From assembly GCA_963703355.1 (NCBI GenBank), contig OY969813.1, forward strand, positions 3,162,001-3,226,000: 64,000 nt of DNA, written 5' to 3'. Below the pieces are notes generated by a model. The model did not search any database. It was given only the letters and a program-made list of their open reading frames with translations, and was not told the origin of the DNA. The number at the start of each line of letters is the position of its first letter. Positions within the stretch are counted from its first letter, which is position 1. Source of the stretch: Puia sp963703355. Lineage in GTDB: Bacteria; Bacteroidota; Bacteroidia; Chitinophagales; Chitinophagaceae. Both the position numbers and the translations under genes were made by a program. Positions 48,362-56,460 of this stretch are shown piece after piece.

Positions 48362-50131
48362 ATGGCGAATCCCTACATATCACTCATGAAAACAGCCTGG
48401 CAGTTTGCCCGGCAGGAAAAAAAACGATATGTTTTTGTTTACTCGCTTTTTATTATGTCGGGTTGCATTTTCGCACTCTATCCGTTGTTATATGGATGGT
48501 TCATTAATAATTTACAAAAAGAAGGCATCGGTCTGCTGCGATTCGCATGGTTGTACGGCGGCGCTTATTTTCTTCTGAAATTAACGGAGTGGGGATTTCA
48601 TGGGCCGGCACGAGTAATGGAACGAAAACTTGCTTTCAATCTTAGCCGGAATTTTTTGCAGGACTTATACCACCAAACGCTGCACCTCCCTGTAAAATGG
48701 CATCAGGATCATCACAGCGGTTCAACCATCAACCGGATACGAAAAGCATATGAGGCACTAAAAGAATTTTTTCAGAACGGGTTTATGTATCTGTACGCGA
48801 TCACAAAGTTTTTTTCTTCTTTTATCGCGATGGTTATTTTCTCTCCGCTATTCGGTTCTATTGGCGTAGGACTTGGATTATTGACTGTTTGGGTAATATT
48901 CAAATTTGATAAGCCATTTGTAAAAGCTGTTGATGAAACCAATGAAAAAGAACATATCGTTTCCAGCACGTTGTTCGACAGCCTTTCCAATATCAACACG
49001 GTTATCACTTTAAGATTGGAGAAAAGAATGGAGAAAGGTCTTTTGCAAAAAGTAAAAGACAGTTTTAAACCTTTTATGCGTACTGTTCGCATCAATGAAT
49101 GGAAATGGTTTCTGGCCGACGTCCTGATATCACTTATCTATATTATTACTGTAGTAGGATATATATACCAGCATTGGGTACCGGGCAAGGTTTTCATGGT
49201 TGGAAATCTCGTCGCCTTATTAGGTTTTGTGAATCAGTTTACGAGCGTTTTTCAGGATGTTGCATGGCAATACACGCAAATAGTACAATTTAATACAAAT
49301 GTTCAAACAGCCCGATTTATTACTGAAACATATGAAAAACAGCACTTGCCTGAAGACGCTCCTGCATTACCTGAGGACTGGAAAATACTTTCGATTAAAA
49401 ATTTGAATTTTTCGCATAAGGAAACATTTTCTTCGAATGAAAAGGCACAGAGTCTGCATGATATTCACATACATATAGAAAAAGGAAAAAGAGTGGCACT
49501 GATCGGGGAAAGCGGTTCAGGAAAGAGTACGCTCATGGCTTTGCTGAGAGGACTTTATGAACCTCAGCCCGGTGTGGAAATTAAAATAGATCAGAAGCAT
49601 TTTGACGTGGCGAGCATCGCCGATTCTGTTACCTTATTCCCGCAGGAGCCTGAGATTTTCGAGAATACGATTGAACATAATATTACCCTGGGTCTTCCCT
49701 TCCGTGAAGACGAAATAATGGAAGTTTGCGATACAGCACATTTTACCGAAGTGATAAGTCAATTACCCAAGGGACTTCAGTCCAATATTATGGAAAAGGG
49801 GGTGAATTTATCCGGTGGACAAAAACAAAGACTTGCTCTCGCCCGGGGCATATTGGCTGCAAAGAGCAGTGATATTATTTTATTGGATGAACCAACAAGT
49901 AGTGTGGATCCGAAAACAGAAGTATTGATTTATGAAAAATTATTTGAAGAATGCAAAGATAAAGCGGTCGTGTCGAGTCTTCACCGGTTATATCTGTTAA
50001 GATACTTCGACTATGTGTATGTGTTAAAAGATGGCAGGGTCGCAGACGAGGGGAATTTTGAAGAGCTGAAGATCAGAAGCCCATTGTTTATAGAACTATG
50101 GAAGCATCAGGAAGATAAGCTCAGGGTATAA
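48362..50131 (+). CDS. ABC transporter, permease fused to ATPase
   Basis: A half-size exporter of 589 aa. The N-terminal transmembrane domain has about six helices (VFVYSLFIMSGCIFALYPLL, DVLISLIYIITVVGYIYQHW). The nucleotide-binding domain carries Walker A GESGSGKST (about 381-389), Q-loop FPQEPEIFENTIEHN, signature LSGGQKQRLALARG (about 482) and Walker B DIILLDEPTSSVD with the switch histidine in SSLHRLYLL. It would work as a homodimer. The substrate is unknown. It is monocistronic, with its own promoter. Confidence 0.95.
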   Translation: MANPYISLMKTAWQFARQEKKRYVFVYSLFIMSGCIFALYPLLYGWFINNLQKEGIGLLRFAWLYGGAYFLLKLTEWGFHGPARVMERKLAFNLSRNFLQDLYHQTLHLPVKWHQDHHSGSTINRIRKAYEALKEFFQNGFMYLYAITKFFSSFIAMVIFSPLFGSIGVGLGLLTVWVIFKFDKPFVKAVDETNEKEHIVSSTLFDSLSNINTVITLRLEKRMEKGLLQKVKDSFKPFMRTVRINEWKWFLADVLISLIYIITVVGYIYQHWVPGKVFMVGNLVALLGFVNQFTSVFQDVAWQYTQIVQFNTNVQTARFITETYEKQHLPEDAPALPEDWKILSIKNLNFSHKETFSSNEKAQSLHDIHIHIEKGKRVALIGESGSGKSTLMALLRGLYEPQPGVEIKIDQKHFDVASIADSVTLFPQEPEIFENTIEHNITLGLPFREDEIMEVCDTAHFTEVISQLPKGLQSNIMEKGVNLSGGQKQRLALARGILAAKSSDIILLDEPTSSVDPKTEVLIYEKLFEECKDKAVVSSLHRLYLLRYFDYVYVLKDGRVADEGNFEELKIRSPLFIELWKHQEDKLRV

Positions 50132-50152
50132 CCCCACACTCCCATACTTTCG

Positions 50153-50617
50153 TCATCGTGACTGTATAAAATCAGCAAGAAGTTTCATACGGAAATAAAG
50201 ATTACTCATCATCAGGGAAATATTATTTCGTACATCCTGTACTGTATCCCGATTCATTTTCTTGATATTCTTTAATTCGACAATTTTTTCATCTATCTTA
50301 TCAATTAATTTTTCTGCCGTCCAACCCAGATATTTATTATTTCTCTCTTCATAAATTACGGACGATGGGATCGTGCCGGAGTGAAGTTTTTTGAAAGAAA
50401 AGTTTTCTTTGATAGCAGCCTGTATCGCTTCCCTGGATAAAAGATCAATCATCACATCGTACGATGACTGGTTGAAAAAACCATTTTTAAAAACATTGAG
50501 ATTGTCGCGCAATTCGATAATCACCTGCTTTTTGTATACGTCGTTCGTCTTCGACTTTTTGTACAAAAAAGCCAGCAATGATTTCAGTGGCGCTATACTG
50601 CTGTTTAACCATTCCAT
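50153..50617 (-). CDS. Hypothetical helical protein (154 aa)
   Basis: The 154 residues are soluble and helix-rich (SIAPLKSLLAFLYKKSKTND, then YKKQVIIELRDNLNVFKNGF; a C-terminal helix TVQDVRNNISLMMSNLYFRM). There is no signal peptide, membrane segment or recognisable motif. It is convergent with the ABC gene, 21 bp apart. No family is recognised. Confidence 0.7.
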   Translation of the reverse strand: MEWLNSSIAPLKSLLAFLYKKSKTNDVYKKQVIIELRDNLNVFKNGFFNQSSYDVMIDLLSREAIQAAIKENFSFKKLHSGTIPSSVIYEERNNKYLGWTAEKLIDKIDEKIVELKNIKKMNRDTVQDVRNNISLMMSNLYFRMKLLADFIQSR

Positions 50618-50802
50618 CCATTGAATTTTAGTATTCCATCACGTCCGGCACCCTTATAATATGACCGGAACTGCCCATAAATTACTTAAAAGTTAGCTGG
50701 AAACCGGTCTTTTTATTTTGAATATTCGCTCTGTAAATCAGTGTATTATAAATTTAATACGTGAAAATTACCTTAAAGTCTACTTAGTTAATAGAGAAAT
50801 GA

Positions 50803-50810
50803 TATATTTG
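50803..50810 (+). promoter_or_regulatory. Peroxiredoxin promoter -7 element
   Basis: TATATTTG fits TAnnTTTG, 39 bp before ATG 50850. Confidence 0.45.
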
Positions 50811-50849
50811 TAATCCTTCTAATTATTTATACTATTAAATCTTATTAAA

Positions 50850-51485
50850 ATGAGTTTACGTTTAGGAGATATTGCTCCCAACTTCAAAGCCAAAACATCC
50901 ATTGGCGAAATTGATTTCTATGATTTTCTTGGAAATTCATGGGGTATTTTGTTTTCACACCCTGCCGACTATACGCCTGTTTGTACAACCGAACTTGGTA
51001 AAACAGCTGCATTAAAAGAAGAATTTGCTAAAAGGAATGTGAAAGTGTTGGCACTGAGTGTAGACACGCTTGAACGTCATCACGGATGGATCAGTGATAT
51101 CAATGAAACGCAGCATGTAAATGTTGAATTTCCTATTATTTCCGATGCTGACAGAACGGTAAGTTCATTATATGATTTCATTCATCCGAATGCCTCTGCT
51201 ACTGCAACCGTTCGTTCGCTGGTTGTGATAGGTCCGGATAAGACAGTAAAACTAATCATCACCTATCCTGCTTCCACAGGAAGAAATTTCGTTGAGGTAC
51301 TGAGGGTGGTGGATTCTCTGCAGCTGACAGCTAACTTTAGCGTCGCCACTCCGGCAGACTGGAAAGAAGGTGAGGACGTAATTATTGTTCCTGCTGTAAC
51401 TACAGAAGATGCGGTTAAGAAATTTCCCAAAGGGATTAAAGTCGTTAAACCTTATCTGAGATATACCCCGCAACCAAATATATAA
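50850..51485 (+). CDS. Peroxiredoxin (1-Cys, Prx6 type)
   Basis: A thiol peroxidase reducing H2O2 and alkyl hydroperoxides; 211 aa. The peroxidatic cysteine is C45 in HPADYTPVCTTELG. The long C-terminal domain with WKEGEDVIIVP and PKGIKVVKPYLRYTPQPNI is the Prx6/AhpC-TSA 1-Cys form. No resolving cysteine is present. Start MSLRLGDIAPNF fits the family. Monocistronic between its own promoter and a strong terminator. Confidence 0.96.
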   Translation: MSLRLGDIAPNFKAKTSIGEIDFYDFLGNSWGILFSHPADYTPVCTTELGKTAALKEEFAKRNVKVLALSVDTLERHHGWISDINETQHVNVEFPIISDADRTVSSLYDFIHPNASATATVRSLVVIGPDKTVKLIITYPASTGRNFVEVLRVVDSLQLTANFSVATPADWKEGEDVIIVPAVTTEDAVKKFPKGIKVVKPYLRYTPQPNI

Positions 51486-51502
51486 ACAGTGCACATTATC
51501 TG

Positions 51503-51530
51503 AGGCACTTCATACGAAGTGCCTTTTTTT
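51503..51530 (+). terminator. Peroxiredoxin terminator
   Basis: AGGCACTTC and GAAGTGCCT form a perfect 9-bp stem with loop ATAC, followed by TTTTTT. Confidence 0.92.
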
Positions 51531-51538
51531 ATTGTGTA

Positions 51539-51874
51539 ATGGGTATCTTTAATATCTTGAAACAGTCGAATATTATTTACCTGAGTATTTCTCTCCTTCC
51601 GTTTTTATTTGCACTGGCGGTTCAAAGCCATATTGTGCAAAGTCCCTCCACCCATTTGTTTGGCAGTAATCCCGGAGGTGGTATTGAAGTCACTAGAAAG
51701 ACGTTTATTTTTCTGACGCTGGTTTGTGGTTTTGCCTTTTACTTTCTTTCAACAACACTTGCAAAATATTTGTCCAATTTATCGACCAATCTTAATCCCG
51801 TTTATTACAGATTATTAATTAACGCTGTTCTTGCTTTGCTCGTTTTCTTTTTAGTGCTGGGGAATACAAAATAA
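51539..51874 (+). CDS. Small membrane protein (111 aa)
   Basis: Three hydrophobic helices (about 13-32 IYLSISLLPFLFALAVQSHI, 52-72 KTFIFLTLVCGFAFYFLSTT, 88-107 YYRLLINAVLALLVFFLVLG) separated by short polar loops. There are no catalytic motifs. It begins 8 bp after the peroxiredoxin terminator, so its promoter may lie in or before that hairpin. No family is recognised. An inner-membrane location is likely. Confidence 0.65.
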   Translation: MGIFNILKQSNIIYLSISLLPFLFALAVQSHIVQSPSTHLFGSNPGGGIEVTRKTFIFLTLVCGFAFYFLSTTLAKYLSNLSTNLNPVYYRLLINAVLALLVFFLVLGNTK

Positions 51875-51893
51875 CCATCTGTTCGATAAAAGA

Positions 51894-52613
51894 TCAGACT
51901 TTTAAAAGATTTTTTCGCATCTGACTAAGTAATGCACGTAAATCCTTTGGCATTTCTGCTTCCAGTGTAAAGCGTTTTCCATGTGTGTCGGTGAAAACTA
52001 TTTTGGAAGCGTGCAATGCCAGACGCGCTAAAATGGGTTTTTCTTCGTCAAAACCTGAGTGCTTATAATTTTTCTTAATCGATGAAACAAATACCGGTTT
52101 ACCGTCACCATACAGAGGATCACATAAAATTGGATGTCCCGTTTCTTTCATATGAATGCGAATCTGATGTGTACGGCCTGTATAGAGGTCAAACTTCATC
52201 AGGGCGTATTTGCCGAAATTTTCCAATACCTCAAATCCTGTAGATGCAGGTTTTCCCTTTCGATGAATAATCATCGTACCATTTTTAGCCGGATGCTCCA
52301 TCATGGGAAGTTCAATAATTCCTGAAGTTGAAGCGGGAACGCCCCAAACAATTCCATGATACGTTTTTTCAACTGCGCGTTCCTGAAAGATCACGGAAAG
52401 AAACTGATGGGATTCTGCGGTCTTGGCGAATATGATTACACCGCTCGTTTCTCTGTCGAGACGGTGGACGGTAAATATCTGCTGATATTTTTCAATCAGT
52501 AAATCTTTCAGCGACGGAGCAGATTGAGTCCTATCCGGAACGCTTAATAAACCCGCTGGTTTATTAAGAGCAATGAATTCGCCGTTTTCGAAAATAATTT
52601 CCGGAAGCTTCAT
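51894..52613 (-). CDS. RluA-family pseudouridine synthase
   Basis: Isomerises uridine in rRNA or tRNA. The preferred start is ATG 52613 (MKLPEIIFENGEFIALNKPA; 239 aa); the frame runs further upstream through a REP-like repeat that is not coding. Catalytic Asp is in TVHRLDRETSGVIIFAKTAE, followed by TYHGIVWG and MKFDLYTGRTHQIRIHMKET, then PILCDPLYG. No S4 domain precedes it, so it is RluC/RluD-like in core but short. Exact target not readable. Confidence 0.93.
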   Translation of the reverse strand: MKLPEIIFENGEFIALNKPAGLLSVPDRTQSAPSLKDLLIEKYQQIFTVHRLDRETSGVIIFAKTAESHQFLSVIFQERAVEKTYHGIVWGVPASTSGIIELPMMEHPAKNGTMIIHRKGKPASTGFEVLENFGKYALMKFDLYTGRTHQIRIHMKETGHPILCDPLYGDGKPVFVSSIKKNYKHSGFDEEKPILARLALHASKIVFTDTHGKRFTLEAEMPKDLRALLSQMRKNLLKV

Positions 52614-52741
52614 TGGGTTAATTGTTAACGGCCTGCCCTGCATATGCGGGGTTGGCGGGGAAAAATTCTCATATTCTGCCATAATCGCCTTCGGCTTTAT
52701 CCGCCTTCTCCCTAATCGTGCGGATTCGGCAGACAAGGGCT
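52614..52741. other. Gap between pseudouridine synthase genes with REP-like repeat
   Basis: Holds the REP-like copy at 52693-52742 and no gene. The reading frame open through it is a by-product of the repeat. Confidence 0.6.
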
Positions 52742-52742
52742 T
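52693..52742 (-). repeat. REP-like interspersed repeat, copy 3
   Basis: On the minus strand AAGCCCTTGTCTGCCGAATC then CGCACGAT and GGGAGAAGGCGGATAAAGCC. It is highly similar to copy 2. Its start abuts the rluB stop codon. Confidence 0.7.
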
Positions 52743-53737
52743 TAGGCCTTAAGATATTTCAGCGCCCTGATTTCTTTCTCTGTAAGAAAACGCCAGTTTC
52801 CTCTTTGTACATTTTTCTTCGTGAGTCCGGCATACATCACTCGGTCGAGGGTTTTAACATCATAACCCAGCGCCGCAAATATGCGTCGGACGATCCGGTT
52901 TTTGCCGCTGTGAATCTCCAACCCGATCTGTGTTTTGTCTTTTGGGTCAGCGTATGCCATTTCATCCACTTTAGCTAACCCGTCTTCCAGTTCAACGCCA
53001 CCCATTATTTTTTCAAAATGTTGTTTGGTTAATGGTTTATCCAGCCCAACATGGTACACTTTCTTCATTTCATTTTTTGGGTGGGACAATTTCTGCGCGA
53101 GATCTCCGTCGTTTGTAAAAAGTAAAACGCCGGAAGTATTGCGATCCAGGCGTCCAATAGGATAGACCCTCTCTTCTGTAGCTTTACTGATCAGCTGCTG
53201 AACGGTTTTTCGACCCTGCGGATCTGTAGTGGTGGTAAGAAAATCTTTTGGTTTATTCAGCAGAATGTAAACGAAATGGCTGGATACCGTTACTTTTTTA
53301 CCGTTCACTTTCACTGTGTCTGTATATAACACTTTTGTTCCGGGATCGGTAATGACTGCTCCATTCACCGTAACCTTTCCTTCTTTTACCAACGTGGCTG
53401 CTGCTCTTCTTGAACTCACGCCCGCATGAGCGACGTATTTGTTAAGTGGAATCGTTCCGGTTTTATCATGATCAGCGATATGATCAGTTTTCTCAGCATT
53501 TGATGCATTTTTATTTAAGGGAATATTAGATCCTGAAGTACGGGGTTGCCCTTGTCCCGGGCCGGCTGTCGACGACGCGGCGGCGGCACGTTTATTTCTT
53601 TTTTCTTCAAAATGCCGGTCAACGGCTTCCCTTCTTTCTTTTTTTATCAGTTTTTTTTCCTGACGTATCTCTTCCTTTACGGCGCTGGTTCGTTTACGAT
53701 TAAAGAATTTATTGAAATTATCTGTTTTACGTTTCAT
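52742..53737 (-). CDS. Pseudouridine synthase RsuA/RluB type
   Basis: Of 331 aa, the first ~95 are a basic, low-complexity extension (KEEIRQEKKLIKKERREAVD, RNKRAAAASSTAGPGQGQPR). An S4 RNA-binding domain follows (IPLNKYVAHAGVSSRRAAAT), then the catalytic core with YPIGRLDRNTSGVLLFTNDG and GLEIHSGKNRIVRRIFAALG. It matches RluB (23S U2605) or RsuA. The start overlaps the rlmN stop by 4 bp (53734-53737), so translation is coupled. The stop codon is part of a CTTAAGGCCTAAAG repeat word. Confidence 0.93.
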   Translation of the reverse strand: MKRKTDNFNKFFNRKRTSAVKEEIRQEKKLIKKERREAVDRHFEEKRNKRAAAASSTAGPGQGQPRTSGSNIPLNKNASNAEKTDHIADHDKTGTIPLNKYVAHAGVSSRRAAATLVKEGKVTVNGAVITDPGTKVLYTDTVKVNGKKVTVSSHFVYILLNKPKDFLTTTTDPQGRKTVQQLISKATEERVYPIGRLDRNTSGVLLFTNDGDLAQKLSHPKNEMKKVYHVGLDKPLTKQHFEKIMGGVELEDGLAKVDEMAYADPKDKTQIGLEIHSGKNRIVRRIFAALGYDVKTLDRVMYAGLTKKNVQRGNWRFLTEKEIRALKYLKA

Positions 53738-54795
53738 GGCATTTGTGGGGAAGCAATTTTGTTGGCCAGCTGACCGCAGGCGGCGTCGATATCCTTACCC
53801 CGGCTTCTGCGAAGTCTCGCGTTGACCTTATTTTTTTCCAGATGTTTCATGAATAGGTTTACAACAGACTCATCCGGTTTAGAGAACAGTGCGTTTTCAA
53901 TCGGGTTATATTCGATAATGTTAACCAGATCGGCGGGTACCTGGCGATAAATTTTTACCAGTTCATCGGCGTCCTTCAGACTGTCGTTAAAATCCTGGAA
54001 AAGGATGTATTCAAATGTGATTTCGTTACCTGTTTCCTTATAAAAATAATTCAGCGCATCGATGAGCGAGCGGATATTATTCGTGTCGTTAATGGGCATG
54101 ATTTCATGTCGCTTCGCATCATTCGCTGCGTGCAGCGAAAGAGCAAGTTTAAATTTTACTTTGTCATCACCCAGCTGGCGAATCATTTTTGCAACACCTG
54201 CAGTAGAAACTGTAATTCTACGTGGGCTCATGCCGAGACCTTCCGCTGAACTGATTCTATCAATCGCCTTAAGAACATTTTTGTAATTCAGCAGGGGTTC
54301 TCCCATTCCCATGAATACGATATTGCTTAATCTTTTATCGTAAGTTTTTTCCGCTTGCTGATTAATTAACACGACCTGGTCATAAATTTCGTCAAAGTCG
54401 AGGTTTCTCTCCCGGTCCATATATCCGGTTGCGCAGAACTTGCAACTCAGGGAGCAACCGATCTGTGAGGAAACACAGGCAGTTCTTCGTTCGTCAGTTG
54501 GTATCAGGACTCCCTCTACAAAATGATTGTCGAAAGTTTTAAATCTGGTTTTCACCGTTCCATCTGTACTATGCTGCGTTGTATCGATTCGTAAGGAAGG
54601 AAATGAAAAGTCTTTGGCGAGTTTTGCCCGTAATTCCTTGCTCAGGTTGGTCATGTCGTCAAACTTGAAAGCATGCTTCTGCCAGATCCACTCATACACC
54701 TGCCCGGCCCTGAACTTCGGCTCGCCCAGGTCCTCAAAATATTCGGCAATTTCCGACCGGGATAACGTCCGGATATTTGTTTTATCTGTTTTCAT
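53734..54795 (-). CDS. rlmN: 23S rRNA (adenine-C2)-methyltransferase RlmN
   Basis: Radical-SAM enzyme for m2A2503 in 23S rRNA and m2A37 in tRNA. The 353 residues hold the CxxxCxxC cluster C114, C118, C121 (GCSLSCKFCATGY), NIVFMGMGEPLLNYKNVLKA, RRITVSTAGVAKMIRQL, and the C-terminal active-site cysteine in RGKDIDAACGQLANK. Intact. The promoter TATCTTTG ends 7 bp before the ATG, implying a leaderless or very short-leader mRNA. Co-transcribed with the downstream rluB-type gene. Confidence 0.97.
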   Translation of the reverse strand: MKTDKTNIRTLSRSEIAEYFEDLGEPKFRAGQVYEWIWQKHAFKFDDMTNLSKELRAKLAKDFSFPSLRIDTTQHSTDGTVKTRFKTFDNHFVEGVLIPTDERRTACVSSQIGCSLSCKFCATGYMDRERNLDFDEIYDQVVLINQQAEKTYDKRLSNIVFMGMGEPLLNYKNVLKAIDRISSAEGLGMSPRRITVSTAGVAKMIRQLGDDKVKFKLALSLHAANDAKRHEIMPINDTNNIRSLIDALNYFYKETGNEITFEYILFQDFNDSLKDADELVKIYRQVPADLVNIIEYNPIENALFSKPDESVVNLFMKHLEKNKVNARLRRSRGKDIDAACGQLANKIASPQMP

Positions 54796-54802
54796 GAACT
54801 GG

Positions 54803-54810
54803 CAAAGATA
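54803..54810 (-). promoter_or_regulatory. rlmN promoter -7 element close to the start
   Basis: TATCTTTG on the minus strand with 7 bp between it and the ATG. Confidence 0.55.
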
Positions 54811-54821
54811 ACATAAAGAAA

Positions 54822-54971
54822 GTATGGGAGTATGGGAGTATGGGAGTATGGGAGTGAGGAATTCATTTTCATAGACTCTACCAATGCAATGCTTTTAAGC
54901 GTTCCGCGTTAAGCGTTCCGCGTTAAGCGTTCCGCGTTCCGCGTTCCGCGTTTAGCGTTCCACTTTAGGCC
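54822..54971. repeat. GTATGGGA octamers and GCGTTCC/GCGTTAA heptamers
   Basis: Four octamer units at 54822-54856, then heptamers from 54893 to 54971 (AAGCGTTCCGCGTTAAGCGT...). The two families share one gap. Confidence 0.88.
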
Positions 54972-54985
54972 TTCCCCGTTAATCT

Positions 54986-54993
54986 TATCTTTG
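54986..54993 (+). promoter_or_regulatory. Second thiolase promoter -7 element
   Basis: TATCTTTG fits TAnnTTTG, 17 bp before ATG 55011. Confidence 0.5.
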
Positions 54994-55010
54994 AATACAT
55001 TATATAAGAA

Positions 55011-56210
55011 ATGAAAGAAGTATATGTCATAGACGCCGTGAGAACCCCGATCGGAAAATATGGGGGTGCGCTTGCGTCTGTCAGGCCCGATGATTTGCTG
55101 GCCTATGTAGTTGGAGCGTTAATGGCAAGGAATGAATCCGTTGATCCTGAAGCCATTGAAGATCTGATTGCGGGTGATGCTAATCAGGCTGGCGAAGACA
55201 ATCGCAACGTAGCACGAATGGCGGCATTGATGGCCGGACTGCCGGTTACTGTTGCAGGAAGCACCGTAAACCGTTTGTGCGCTTCCGGATTGCAGGCTGT
55301 TATGGATGCTTCGCGGGCTATCAAGTGTGGTGAAGGTGATTTATACATAGCAGCAGGCGTGGAGAGTATGTCGCGCGCTCCTTTTGTAATGGCAAAACCA
55401 ACCACGGCATATAGCAGAAAACCAGAGATGGTCGATACTACCATCGGCTGGCGGTTTACTAACAAAAGGCTTAGCGATCTGTATCACCCCTACTCAATGG
55501 GAGAAACTGCAGAAAACGTAGCCAAACGATGGAAAATATCCCGTATGGCGCAGGACGAGTTTGCGCTGGAATCACAACAGAAATATTTTTCTGCACTTGC
55601 CGCTGAAAAATGGAATGATGAATTAGTGGCGGTGGAACAGATCAATGATCAGTTGGTTACCTGGTTTACTAAAGATGAACATCCGAGAGAAACTTCGTTG
55701 GAAAAACTTGCCAAGCTTAAACCGGCATTTTTGAAAGATGGGACGGTCACCGCAGGAAATTCTGCCGGTATAAATGATGGTGCAGCTGCCATGCTGCTAG
55801 CCAGTGAAGAAGCAGTGAAAAATTATAATCTGCAGCCGATGGCAAAAGTAGTTTCGATGGGTGTTGCCGGCGTGGATCCCGCAATTATGGGTCTTGGTCC
55901 GGTTCCCGCTTCTCAAAAAGCAATCTACCGCGCAGGATTATCACTCGGAGATATTGACCTGATTGAATTGAACGAAGCATTCGCTTCGCAGGCAATTGCC
56001 TGTATTCATGACCTGGGACTTGATTTGCAAAAAATCAATGTCAACGGTGGCTCTATCGCGCTTGGCCATCCACTGGGTTGCAGCGGCGTGCGCATTTCCA
56101 CTACGCTGCTGCATGAGATGAAAAAACGTGGTAGCCGTTATGGACTAGCAACAATGTGCGTGGGAGTCGGACAGGGAGCAGCGATTATTTACGAAGGAGT
56201 TAAGGGGTGA
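55011..56210 (+). CDS. Acetyl-CoA acyltransferase (PcaF-like thiolase)
   Basis: A 399-aa thiolase closer to the beta-ketoadipyl-CoA thiolase/PhaA-like side than the one at 39492. Nucleophile C90 in TVNRLCASGLQAVMDASRAI, then IDLIELNEAFASQAIACIHD, NGGSIALGHPLGCSGVRIST and LATMCVGVGQGAAIIYEG. It degrades aromatic-derived or fatty acyl-CoA; substrate not readable. It ends in a long TGATGGG heptamer array. Confidence 0.95.
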   Translation: MKEVYVIDAVRTPIGKYGGALASVRPDDLLAYVVGALMARNESVDPEAIEDLIAGDANQAGEDNRNVARMAALMAGLPVTVAGSTVNRLCASGLQAVMDASRAIKCGEGDLYIAAGVESMSRAPFVMAKPTTAYSRKPEMVDTTIGWRFTNKRLSDLYHPYSMGETAENVAKRWKISRMAQDEFALESQQKYFSALAAEKWNDELVAVEQINDQLVTWFTKDEHPRETSLEKLAKLKPAFLKDGTVTAGNSAGINDGAAAMLLASEEAVKNYNLQPMAKVVSMGVAGVDPAIMGLGPVPASQKAIYRAGLSLGDIDLIELNEAFASQAIACIHDLGLDLQKINVNGGSIALGHPLGCSGVRISTTLLHEMKKRGSRYGLATMCVGVGQGAAIIYEGVKG

Positions 56211-56460
56211 TGGGTGATGGGTGATGGGTTATGGGATATAGGTGATGGGTTATGGGTTATGGGCTATGGGCTATGGGCTATGGGCTATGGATTTTATTAT
56301 AGACCCTCAAAGATAATTCAAGTGTTACTTTAAACTTGGCGTTAAGCGTTAAGCATTGAGCGTTCCGCGTTCAGCGTTCCGCGTTCCGCTTTCTGCGTTC
56401 CGCGTTCAGCGTTCCGCGTTGAGCGTTCCGCGTTCCGCGTTCAGCGTTCCGTGTTCAGCT
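56211..56460. repeat. TGATGGG/CTATGGG and GCGTTCC/GCGTTCA arrays
   Basis: 56208-56294: units GTGATGG and GCTATGG in 7-bp register. 56340-56460: GCGTTAA, GCGTTCC, GCGTTCA, GCGTTGA units, the longest heptamer array in the window, entering the 3' end of hisS. Confidence 0.9.

Noticed and set aside
52614..52736. 41-residue N-terminal extension of the RluA-type enzyme
   Set aside because: It is encoded by the REP-like repeat; the family starts at ATG 52613.
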